21,212 nt of DNA, from the NCBI GenBank assembly GCA_004524425.1, contig SDNN01000030.1, positions 1-21,212 on the forward strand. The letters run 5' to 3'. The position numbers were made by a program, and so were the translations under genes. Origin of the DNA: Promethearchaeota archaeon. Lineage in GTDB: Archaea > Asgardarchaeota > Lokiarchaeia > Sigynarchaeales > SOKP01. The notes under the pieces are model-generated. The model was not told the origin of the DNA and made no database searches. It saw nothing but the letters and a program-made list of their open reading frames with translations. How positions within the stretch are numbered: the first letter of the stretch is position 1; the number at the start of each line of letters is the position of its first letter. Below are positions 14,981 through 21,212 of the stretch, one piece after another.

Positions 14981-15499
14981 TTAGAAATTAATGGTCGCAT
15001 TTTTTTTTTCTATTTTGTCCATTAATTGATAAAATTCCTTATCAGAAATGAATCCTTTATGGAGAAGCATTGTCTGAAGGTTCTTGACAATCTCGGGAGC
15101 TGCTTGTCCCTTGCTAATATTTTCTTCTAATTCTGCTATTTTTTTGTTTAACTCTCCTATTTCTAGCAGTCTTTTTTCATAATCATTTTCGAGCTTTTCA
15201 ATCACTTCATTTTTATCCATGATAATCTTTTCCATTGCTTCATTCTTTTCGACGTAGAGCTTGAGTTGTTTTTCAAAATCATCTACTTTAGTTTCAGAGT
15301 TAGAAAAATTATTTTTAAACTCTTCCAATTCTGTTTCTTTCCCTGAAAGTATTTTCTTCACGTTAGATAATGCATTTTCTCTTTCAGACAATTTTTCTTG
15401 TAATTCGTTAATTTTTGATCGAAGATCCAATAAGAAACGTCCTAGAATTTTTTGTTTTCCATAGGGTTTCTCTTCTGCCTTATCCCAATCTATACTCAG
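14981..15499 (-). CDS. Coiled-coil protein of the DW...KQKI / KGF-DKEF family (copy 4), apparent CTG start
   Basis: The shortest family member, 172 residues if read from CTG at 15499. It begins (M)SIDW, six residues, P, then KQKILG and LLDLRSKI, without any gap relative to copies 1-3. A coiled coil follows to about residue 125, and it ends VKNLQTMLLHKGFISDKEFYQL plus a short basic tail. No ATG, GTG or TTG lies upstream of the DW motif: an in-frame TGA occurs five codons before it, and the first conventional start in frame is the TTG at 15430, which would remove the whole conserved N-terminus. A perfect AGGTGA lies six bases before CTG, as it does for copy 1. So either CTG is used as a start or an ATG has mutated (or been misread) to CTG. 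It is separated from its relatives by about 10 kb. Confidence 0.7.
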   Translation of the reverse strand: MSIDWDKAEEKPYGKQKILGRFLLDLRSKINELQEKLSERENALSNVKKILSGKETELEEFKNNFSNSETKVDDFEKQLKLYVEKNEAMEKIIMDKNEVIEKLENDYEKRLLEIGELNKKIAELEENISKGQAAPEIVKNLQTMLLHKGFISDKEFYQLMDKIEKKNATINF

Positions 15500-15505
15500 G
15501 ATTGT

Positions 15506-15511
15506 TCACCT
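15506..15511 (-). promoter_or_regulatory. Ribosome-binding site pointing to the CTG start of coiled-coil copy 4
   Basis: GAGGTGA on the minus strand (AGGTGA at 15506-15511), with six bases to CTG at 15499. The same site and nearly the same spacing precede the ATG of copy 1. A GTG inside this site opens only a nine-codon reading frame, so it is not the start. Confidence 0.6.
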
Positions 15512-15574
15512 CATTTGATTAGTGAATCCAAATTTTTGAAATCCTAATTAAATTATTTCATATTTCGATGCGTA

Positions 15575-15584
15575 GTTTTATAAA
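15575..15584 (-). promoter_or_regulatory. TATA box of coiled-coil copy 4
   Basis: The minus strand reads ATTTATAAAA within CATTTATAAAAC, about 78 bases before the start. It gives a leader of about 50 bases, similar to copy 2, and nearly repeats that gene's box. Confidence 0.45.
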
Positions 15585-15699
15585 TGTTTTTCGTCTTCTT
15601 TAGTCGAAAAATTCAATCATTTTACTAGGTATTCATAATTTACTTGCTTTAGACATGGACTTATTTACCAACAATGAGATTAAGATTTTCAGAAAAGAA

Positions 15700-15719
15700 C
15701 GTGAAACAAGTGTTTCACG
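15700..15719. promoter_or_regulatory. Near-perfect 20-bp palindrome, candidate operator of the sulfatase cluster
   Basis: CGTGAAACA (15700-15708) is mirrored by its exact complement TGTTTCACG (15711-15719) around a two-base centre. Nine-base half-sites with this spacing fit a dimeric helix-turn-helix repressor. It lies about 80 bases upstream of the TATA box of the first sulfatase and about 120 bases upstream of the box of the divergent coiled-coil gene. No regulator gene is in the window, and I did not find the same half-site before the symporter or second sulfatase. Confidence 0.6.
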
Positions 15720-15798
15720 AAAATTGATCATTTGTTTTCCATTTTAACCTCTCTGTCAAGATTTTGCATGGTTAGTATTAATAAAACAAAGATTTAAT

Positions 15799-15808
15799 GT
15801 ATAAATAT
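15799..15808 (+). promoter_or_regulatory. TATA box of the first sulfatase
   Basis: GTATAAATAT is a strong archaeal TATA match. Transcription would start near 15828, about 18 bases before the ATG at 15847. Confidence 0.5.
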
Positions 15809-15846
15809 TAGACCGTAATTTTAAATCGATATTAGTTGGTACTTCC

Positions 15847-17382
15847 ATGAGTGAAAAATACAATGTATTATTTATAATGACTGATCAACATCGTGCGGAT
15901 CACATGAGTTGTTCGGGAAATAAAGTGTTAAAAACTCCAAATCTCGACAGGCTAGCGAGTGAAGGAACTCGATTTACTAATGCTTACTGTACATCCCCAA
16001 TGTGCATGCCCAATCGAGCTACATTATTGACGGGATTATATCCTAATGTACATGGGGTAAGAAGTAATGGCATTAATTTAGCGGAAAACGTGCCTACTAT
16101 TACTCAATCACTGATAAATAGGGGCTGGCATACAGCGGCCATAGGAAAGCTTCATCTTAACTTTTGGGGCCCTCCATATAAGAGAAAAAATAAGTCTGCT
16201 GAGTTTTTTGGGGATTGGATGGCCGAAGAGATTGGCGATAATCCAGTACAAGAAAATTTTCCCATGCCATATTATGGCTTTCAAGAAGTTGAAATGGTAG
16301 CGGGTCATGGGAATTTTTTAACAGGACACTACATCAATTGGTTAGAAGAGAGAGCACCTCATTATATTGAGCCCATGAAAGAACGATTTAAAAAAATGGA
16401 CAATTTTTTTTTATTGTATTGTGAAACTGACTTAACTGAGGAGTGTTATAGCACCAAGTATGTCGAAGAAAAAACTATAGAAGTTTTAGAGAAGCAAGCA
16501 GAGGGATATTATGGAGGAAAACCTTTCTTCATACATTGTTCCTTCCCGGATCCTCATCATCCCGTCTGCCCACCCGGAAAATATTGGGACCTATATAAGC
16601 CAGCGGATATCGAACTTCCTGAAAGTTTCAATAATATAAAGAATCTCTATGATCATCCGTTCTTAGGACCCCACTTGATAGACCCCATATTTCGGGGAGC
16701 AATGCTTCGTGAATCCACGGCAGAAGAAGTGCTAAAGTTTCTCGCATTAACATATGGTTCCGTAGCCATGATCGATAATAGCATCGGCCAGATTTTGGCG
16801 TCGTTACAAAAACTTGGTTTAGCAGAGAAAACCATTGTAATATATACTAGTGATCACGGTGATTTTTGCGGTGATCATGGAATGTTATTAAAAGGTCCTG
16901 CTCCATTCAATGGAGTCCTTCAAGTACCTTTAATATGGAAAGTACCCGGTATGCCTGAGGGTAATATTTCTGATTCATTAATTAGTACTATTGACATTCC
17001 TAAGACGATTTTAGAATTACTAGGGATTAAAGAAAAGCATCAACCTCCCAACATGCAGGGTTTAGATTTTTCACGAGTTTTAAAAGATCCCAATAAAATC
17101 GCAAGAGAAAAGTGCCTCATCATGGAAGATGAGGAAATAGGACCAAAAGGACCGCTACTTTGTCGCTTAAGGCATTTGATCACGAAAAAATACAAATTAA
17201 CCATCTATGAAGGCGTTCCGAATCATGGTGATCTTTTTGATCGAGAAGAAGACCCAAATGAATTAACGAATCTGTGGCATGATCTTAATTTTAAAGATCT
17301 GAAAATTGAATTATTACATCAACTATATAGAGAAGATCTGAAATCACAAGGAAGATTTCCAAGAAGAAAGGCTGGAGTATGA
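15847..17382 (+). CDS. Sulfatase (formylglycine-dependent, type I)
   Basis: A complete 511-residue type I sulfatase-fold hydrolase, which cleaves sulfate esters. The formylglycine motif CxPxR appears as CMPNR with Cys53, followed by ATLLTG. Metal-binding residues are D13 in MTDQHRAD and D336-H337 in SDHGD; DPHHP supplies further active-site histidines. The DQ pair at the first metal site, where many arylsulfatases have DD, occurs in the choline-sulfatase and phosphonate monoester hydrolase branches, so phosphoester activity cannot be excluded. There is no signal peptide, so it works in the cytosol on imported substrate. Cys53 must be oxidised to formylglycine, and no maturase gene (FGE or anaerobic radical SAM type) lies in the window. 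A second copy, roughly 60% identical by eye, lies 2.3 kb downstream beyond an SRPBCC protein and a sugar symporter. Confidence 0.93.
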   Translation: MSEKYNVLFIMTDQHRADHMSCSGNKVLKTPNLDRLASEGTRFTNAYCTSPMCMPNRATLLTGLYPNVHGVRSNGINLAENVPTITQSLINRGWHTAAIGKLHLNFWGPPYKRKNKSAEFFGDWMAEEIGDNPVQENFPMPYYGFQEVEMVAGHGNFLTGHYINWLEERAPHYIEPMKERFKKMDNFFLLYCETDLTEECYSTKYVEEKTIEVLEKQAEGYYGGKPFFIHCSFPDPHHPVCPPGKYWDLYKPADIELPESFNNIKNLYDHPFLGPHLIDPIFRGAMLRESTAEEVLKFLALTYGSVAMIDNSIGQILASLQKLGLAEKTIVIYTSDHGDFCGDHGMLLKGPAPFNGVLQVPLIWKVPGMPEGNISDSLISTIDIPKTILELLGIKEKHQPPNMQGLDFSRVLKDPNKIAREKCLIMEDEEIGPKGPLLCRLRHLITKKYKLTIYEGVPNHGDLFDREEDPNELTNLWHDLNFKDLKIELLHQLYREDLKSQGRFPRRKAGV

Positions 17383-17424
17383 TTCAATTGCTACGTTTCC
17401 CATGATGAGATTTTTTGAAGAGAA

Positions 17425-17434
17425 GATATAAATA
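17425..17434 (+). promoter_or_regulatory. TATA box of the SRPBCC gene
   Basis: GATATAAATA lies about 55 bases before the ATG at 17485, predicting a transcript start near 17457. The SRPBCC gene is therefore probably not dependent on read-through from the sulfatase. Confidence 0.45.
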
Positions 17435-17484
17435 GTTGTATCTTACTACAATTTATAGGAAATTTCATTAATTTTCGAAATCTA

Positions 17485-17907
17485 ATGGAGTTGAGAATAA
17501 CGCCTCGTGTAGATAGAAAAACAATAATTAACGCTCCCCCCAAAAACGTATATGCCATCATTGAAGATCGAGCTAATTTTCCGAAATGGAATATAGTAGT
17601 AAAAGAAATGACTGAACTCGAGGAAGATAAATGGTTAGTTAAATCAACGGTCGGAGATATTACTTCTGTACGCATAGAAGCTGTGCCCTACGAAAAATTT
17701 ACAGATAAACAGGATGGACCCATGACAAAGATGGGCTATATCTTCAAGCAAGAAGGTGATGGAACTGAAGTCACGTTGTGGGGAGAATTTGATGAGCCGT
17801 CAATGGAAATGGTTCTAGGAAAGGCAGGAGAGATTTTTTTAGAGTGTTTAAAAAAATATGCAGAATATTTAGAAGCAGGTGGAAATCCCGGAGAATATAA
17901 AAAATAA
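17485..17907 (+). CDS. SRPBCC (START-like / polyketide cyclase) family protein
   Basis: A 140-residue protein with the pattern of the SRPBCC helix-grip fold: an opening strand TIINAPPKNVYAIIEDRANFP (about 14-34 region) followed by W36, beta strands through about residue 105 including EVTLWGEF, and a long C-terminal helix from about 108 (MVLGKAGEIFLECLKKYAEYLE). These proteins form a hydrophobic cavity and bind or act on small lipophilic or aromatic ligands; some are cyclases, others carriers. No catalytic residues can be assigned. It lies 102 bases after the first sulfatase and 211 bases before the symporter, so it may handle a hydrophobic part of the same substrate, but that is inference. 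The ATG at 17485 fits the fold; no Shine-Dalgarno is evident. Confidence 0.75.
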   Translation: MELRITPRVDRKTIINAPPKNVYAIIEDRANFPKWNIVVKEMTELEEDKWLVKSTVGDITSVRIEAVPYEKFTDKQDGPMTKMGYIFKQEGDGTEVTLWGEFDEPSMEMVLGKAGEIFLECLKKYAEYLEAGGNPGEYKK

Positions 17908-17936
17908 CGCAATGATATTACATGCTCTAAAATCTA

Positions 17937-17948
17937 TTCTTTTTTTTA
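17937..17948 (+). terminator. T-run terminator after the SRPBCC gene
   Basis: A T-rich stretch with eight or more consecutive T (17941-17947 core, preceded by TTC) lies 30 bases after the SRPBCC stop codon. Intrinsic archaeal terminators are runs of this kind. Confidence 0.4.
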
Positions 17949-18055
17949 TAATTAAGTTTACACACAACTTATTGATTAAATGATTTTCTCAAATTTTCAT
18001 AATTTTTTCTTAATTTTATCCAAGAAAAGCTTAAACTTGACAATTTGAACATAAT

Positions 18056-18064
18056 TATATATAT
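18056..18064 (+). promoter_or_regulatory. TATA box of the symporter gene
   Basis: TATATATAT lies about 60 bases before the ATG at 18119, predicting a leader of about 35 bases. It is the strongest TATA-like element in this gap, though alternating AT runs can occur by chance here. Confidence 0.4.
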
Positions 18065-18118
18065 ATCAACATCAAAGTCTATTTATTATCTTTTACTACT
18101 TCAAAAAGGAAAAGTAAA

Positions 18119-19507
18119 ATGAGTGAAGAAAAGAAATCTTTGAAAACCAAGCTTTTTTATGCCCTCAATGGGTTTCCAGATTTGATGACTTATCAAGCAT
18201 TCTCATTCTTGGTCTTTACATATTATTTTGCGGTGGTAGGGATCCCCATTTTTCAGATGTGGATTGCCTTCATAATATGGGGATTATGGAATGCCATTAA
18301 TGATCCCATGCTAGGGGCATTGTCGGATAGAAAAAAGTATGGCAAATTAGGAAAGCGCAAGTTTTTTATCACTATTGCTCTCATTCCGTTGGCGTTGATG
18401 ATGATATTATTATTCACGGTACCATTAGATATTAAATTCTTTTATTTCTTAGCAATTATCATGCTTTTTGAATTCACATACACGTTATTTGATGTTAATG
18501 TTAAAGCCCTTTTTCCAGAGCAATGGGAAAATGAAGAAGAAAGAGCCTCAGCAAATTTAATTCTTAGACCCATAACCTTGATGGCTATATTAATAGCAAT
18601 GGTACTTCCAACAATAATCATATCTCCCTTGGTTCCATTACCAACTAGTTCAGAAGCCGAGATAGCGAGAATACCAACCATGTATATTACAGCCGGGATC
18701 ATATTCGCAGTTATAGCCATTATTACTGGAGCATTATTTATAATGTATGGTATTAAAGAACCAGAAGAGTTACCAGAACAGTTTGAGAGTCGACCATCAT
18801 TTTTTGGTTCTCTTAAATTGTCTCTTAAAAACAAATCATTCGTTAAACTTGTACTGTGTAATACCATGACCTGGTATGTTCTAACCATGTTAACGACAAT
18901 TTTTTCATTATATGCTATCTTCGTACTGGGTGTTGGAAAGGGATCAATATTTATTGGGCTCTCTTTGATGTCAACATTCATAGTTGCGGCCTTAGCTATG
19001 CCATTCTATGTAAAATTGGGAAGAAAGATTGGAATGCGTAATGCTTTTATCGCATCGCTAATAATTTGGATTATCACATTAGTTCCTTTTGCATTTTTTG
19101 GAGAAGGGGACATTTTGATTGGAGTAATAGCTACAGCAATCGTAGGAATTGGAATGTCTGGAACCTTATTCTTCTTTGACATTTTAATGGGAGATGTAGT
19201 GGACGAAGATTATTTAAAACATGGTGTGAAAAGATCTGCGAGTTTTTATGGTGCTAACGCATTTATCCATCGTTTTTCTATTATATTAGTCATAACCACC
19301 ATCGCTTTAGTTTTTAGTGGGACTGGATGGGCTGGCTATAATCCAAATCCTGGGGTGGATGTCATCATTGGATTGAAACTTCTAATGGTCTTATTTCCAA
19401 TCATTGCTTTGATAATAGCAACGCTTTTTCTAAAATCTTACGATCTTCATGGTGATAAACTCGTGAGAATCAGAGATAATCTAAAACAGAAAACCTCCTT
19501 AAAATAA
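18119..19507 (+). CDS. GPH-type sugar:cation symporter (MFS, MelB-like)
   Basis: A 462-residue membrane protein with about twelve predicted helices. The signature of the glycoside-pentoside-hexuronide:cation symporter family is present: WNAINDPMLGALSDR (57-71), including the helix II aspartate D62, then a basic loop KYGKLGKRK. ENEEERASAN (about 138-147) is the conserved cytosolic loop, as in the MelB and UidB/XylP group. It should couple uptake of a sugar or glycoside to Na+ or H+ entry. Hydrophobic segments are visible at about 24-44, 46-66, 82-102, 107-127, 150-172, 190-212, 240-262, 270-296, 303-325, 330-352, 380-402 and 425-450. It lies between two sulfatases, so a sulfated or glycosidic substrate is likely. 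The ATG at 18119 follows AAGGAAAAG, a weak Shine-Dalgarno. Confidence 0.9.
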   Translation: MSEEKKSLKTKLFYALNGFPDLMTYQAFSFLVFTYYFAVVGIPIFQMWIAFIIWGLWNAINDPMLGALSDRKKYGKLGKRKFFITIALIPLALMMILLFTVPLDIKFFYFLAIIMLFEFTYTLFDVNVKALFPEQWENEEERASANLILRPITLMAILIAMVLPTIIISPLVPLPTSSEAEIARIPTMYITAGIIFAVIAIITGALFIMYGIKEPEELPEQFESRPSFFGSLKLSLKNKSFVKLVLCNTMTWYVLTMLTTIFSLYAIFVLGVGKGSIFIGLSLMSTFIVAALAMPFYVKLGRKIGMRNAFIASLIIWIITLVPFAFFGEGDILIGVIATAIVGIGMSGTLFFFDILMGDVVDEDYLKHGVKRSASFYGANAFIHRFSIILVITTIALVFSGTGWAGYNPNPGVDVIIGLKLLMVLFPIIALIIATLFLKSYDLHGDKLVRIRDNLKQKTSLK

Positions 19508-19530
19508 ATATGAAATAACCTTGAATTCAA

Positions 19531-19556
19531 TTTATTTTTACTTTTTTCTTTTTATT
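19531..19556 (+). terminator. T-rich terminator after the symporter gene
   Basis: Several T runs (five to six bases each) occupy 19531-19556, starting 24 bases after the symporter stop. This fits archaeal intrinsic termination before the promoter of the second sulfatase. Confidence 0.4.
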
Positions 19557-19605
19557 CTAAAAAACTTAATATCTCGTCATGGTTTTTCTAAATTAGGTTC
19601 TTTAG

Positions 19606-19615
19606 CTATATATTT
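19606..19615 (+). promoter_or_regulatory. TATA-like box of the second sulfatase
   Basis: CTATATATTT lies about 75 bases before the ATG at 19688, predicting a leader of about 45 bases. No copy of the palindrome found before the first sulfatase is present here. Confidence 0.35.
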
Positions 19616-19687
19616 CGAATCATATTTTTGAATTAGAATAAAAGATCTAGAAATAATGTTTTTGAGTTGATATTTCTGGCTGAAAAA

Positions 19688-21212
19688 ATGAATGTATTGT
19701 TTTTTATAACCGATCAGCTTCGTGCTGACCAATTAGGATGTTATGGTAATCCCATAGTAAAGACACCAAATCTGGATAAGCTTGCCAGTGAAGGAGTGAG
19801 GTTTACGAACTCATATTGCGCCAACCCCATGTGCATGCCGAATAGGGCTACAATCTTGACGGGTTTATATCCTAATGTTCATGGAGTAAGAAGTAATGGG
19901 ATTAATTTACCACGAGAGGTGCCCACTATCACGGATGCATTATATAATAAAGGATGGCATACCATAAATGTTGGTAAAACTCACTTTAATTTTTGGACAC
20001 CTTCTTATAAAATGCTTCCCAAATCTGCTGAATCTTTTGATGATTGGGCCCATCCTAAAGAGGATGATGCTGATGTACTCACCTATAAGAATTTTCCCAT
20101 GCCATATTATGGGTACCGGGAATTAAATCTGGTTGTTGGACATGGCTCTCTCTGCCTGGGACATTATTTAGAATGGCTGGAGGAGAGATCTCCTAAACAT
20201 GCACAAGGAATTAAAGAGAAATTCAAGGAGATAGATAATTTTTTCACCCTTTTTTGTGAGGAGAACATGCCTGAAGAGCTATATAACACGAGTTATATCG
20301 AACAACATACCATTTCATTTCTTGAAAGATATGTTAAAGGAGACTATGATGAAAAACCCTTCTTTTTACATTGTTCTTTTCCAGATCCACATCATCCAGT
20401 GTGTCCTCCTGGTAAATATCGAGACATGTATAAACCTCAAGACATGCCGCTACCTGAGAGTTTTCATGATGTAAAAAAACTTTATGACCATCCATTTTTG
20501 GCACCGCACATGAAAAATCCCGTGTTTAGGGGGGCTTTATTACGTGAATCTACAGCAGAAGAAGTGAGGCGGTTCATGGCATTATATTACGGGTCAATTA
20601 CTTTAGTGGATCATGCCATTGGAAATATTCTCGGGGCCTTAGAAAAGCTGGGTCTAGCTGATAATACGATGGTAATATTTACTTCAGACCATGGGGATTT
20701 CATGGGTGATCATGGAATGTTATTGAAAGGACCAGCACCTTTTAACGGGGTTCTTCAGGTCCCCCTTATCTGGAAAGTACCAGGTGTTTCAAAATCTGGG
20801 GTTTCCGATGCTTTAATAAGTTCAATAGATCTGCCAAAAACCATCCTAAATATTCTAGGACTAAGAGAACGACATCATCCTCCGGGAATGCAAGGATACG
20901 ATATGACTCCAGTGCTAAAAGATCCTAAAAATCCTGAAAAGGAAGTAAGGGATAATTGCATAATTGCTCAAGACGAAGAAGTAGGTCCTAAAGGCCCCAT
21001 GCGAGTCAGATTGCGCCATTTCATAACAAAAGAATATAAATTAACCATGTATGAAGGAATAACAGGTTATGGTGATTTATTTCACAGAAAAGATGATCCG
21101 CACGAAATGAATAATTTATGGTTTGATGATTCAGTCAAGGATATTAAAAATGAATTAATAGAGCGACTCCTTCACGAGGATTTGAAAATTCAAACTCGAT
21201 TTCCAACAAGAC
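19688..21212 (+). CDS. Second sulfatase, paralogue of the first (cut by right edge)
   Basis: An open reading frame from ATG 19688 to the window end gives 508 residues and no stop. It aligns end to end with the sulfatase at 15847-17382, roughly 60% identical by eye, and probably lacks only the last few codons. The formylglycine site is CMPNR with Cys49. Metal-site residues are in ITDQLRAD (D9) and SDHGD near residue 335, and DPHHP is conserved. The stretches SFPDPHHPVCPPGKY and GMLLKGPAPFNGVLQVPLIW are identical in both proteins, while about 100-185 (variable loops near the substrate pocket) and the surface regions differ. That suggests a duplicated gene with changed specificity. There is no signal peptide, so it is cytosolic. 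Like its relative it needs a maturase that is not seen here. Confidence 0.93.
   Translation, partial: MNVLFFITDQLRADQLGCYGNPIVKTPNLDKLASEGVRFTNSYCANPMCMPNRATILTGLYPNVHGVRSNGINLPREVPTITDALYNKGWHTINVGKTHFNFWTPSYKMLPKSAESFDDWAHPKEDDADVLTYKNFPMPYYGYRELNLVVGHGSLCLGHYLEWLEERSPKHAQGIKEKFKEIDNFFTLFCEENMPEELYNTSYIEQHTISFLERYVKGDYDEKPFFLHCSFPDPHHPVCPPGKYRDMYKPQDMPLPESFHDVKKLYDHPFLAPHMKNPVFRGALLRESTAEEVRRFMALYYGSITLVDHAIGNILGALEKLGLADNTMVIFTSDHGDFMGDHGMLLKGPAPFNGVLQVPLIWKVPGVSKSGVSDALISSIDLPKTILNILGLRERHHPPGMQGYDMTPVLKDPKNPEKEVRDNCIIAQDEEVGPKGPMRVRLRHFITKEYKLTMYEGITGYGDLFHRKDDPHEMNNLWFDDSVKDIKNELIERLLHEDLKIQTRFPTR

Larger units (their letters stand above)
15500..15846. other. Divergent intergenic region between coiled-coil copy 4 and the sulfatase cluster
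   Basis: This is the only gap longer than 300 bases. It holds the ribosome-binding site and TATA box of copy 4 on the minus strand, an 18-bp-arm palindrome pair near 15700-15719, and the TATA box of the first sulfatase on the plus strand. I see no reading frame or RNA gene in the remainder. Confidence 0.6.

Noticed and set aside
18442..18981. A 179-codon open frame opposite the symporter gene
   Set aside because: It lies wholly inside the well-supported GPH symporter, has no recognisable domain, and long antisense frames are common opposite hydrophobic genes.
20256..20474. Short plus-strand frame inside the second sulfatase
   Set aside because: The second sulfatase frame is continuous through this stretch and matches its paralogue throughout, so this is an out-of-frame shadow.

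Overview
The window looks like a piece of an Asgard archaeal genome, most likely Lokiarchaeia-like. This is an inference from gene content and signals, not a database match. DNA is AT-rich (roughly one third G+C by eye). Genes have archaeal TATA-like boxes about 45-80 bases upstream of several starts, and some have an AGGTGA or AGGAG ribosome-binding site matching the archaeal 16S tail. A Ras/Rho-type small GTPase, two SDS22-like leucine-rich-repeat proteins and a set of long coiled-coil proteins (eukaryote-like content) sit among bacterial-type anaerobic catabolic genes. No rRNA, tRNA, CRISPR, transposase or integrase was seen.

Layout. 1-539 (-): 5' part of an acetone-carboxylase alpha / hydantoinase-B type gene running off the left edge. 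808-2348 (+): an SDS22-like LRR protein, then a small GTPase with Rho-like TKxD. 2428-5134 (-): three tandem, separately promoted members of one unrecognised coiled-coil family; a fourth lies at 14981-15499. 5304-8561: an alpha-D-phosphohexomutase (+) convergent with a ROK sugar kinase and a PIG-L/LmbE deacetylase (both -), which together could handle an amino sugar. 8678-10201 (-): a protein joining a HEAT-like N-terminus to about twelve LRRs. 10322-11359 (-): a DUF2961/GH172-type protein. 11491-14782 (-): a glycyl radical enzyme with its activase. 15847-21212 (+): a cluster of sulfatase, SRPBCC protein, GPH-type sugar symporter and a second, paralogous sulfatase cut by the right edge.

How they may work together. 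The right half reads as a catabolic locus for imported sulfated (sugar-like) compounds: a symporter flanked by two cytosolic sulfatases. The glycyl radical enzyme, GH172-like enzyme, deacetylase, kinase and mutase are plausible further steps, but no substrate can be assigned.

The most novel element is the four-member coiled-coil family. All four share a gap-free N-terminal motif (DW-x6-P-x2-[KR]QK[IV]xG) and a C-terminal KGF-[ILV]-[ST]-DKE-[FW] module around a variable coiled-coil rod. The fourth copy appears to start at CTG, placed exactly behind an AGGTGA site.
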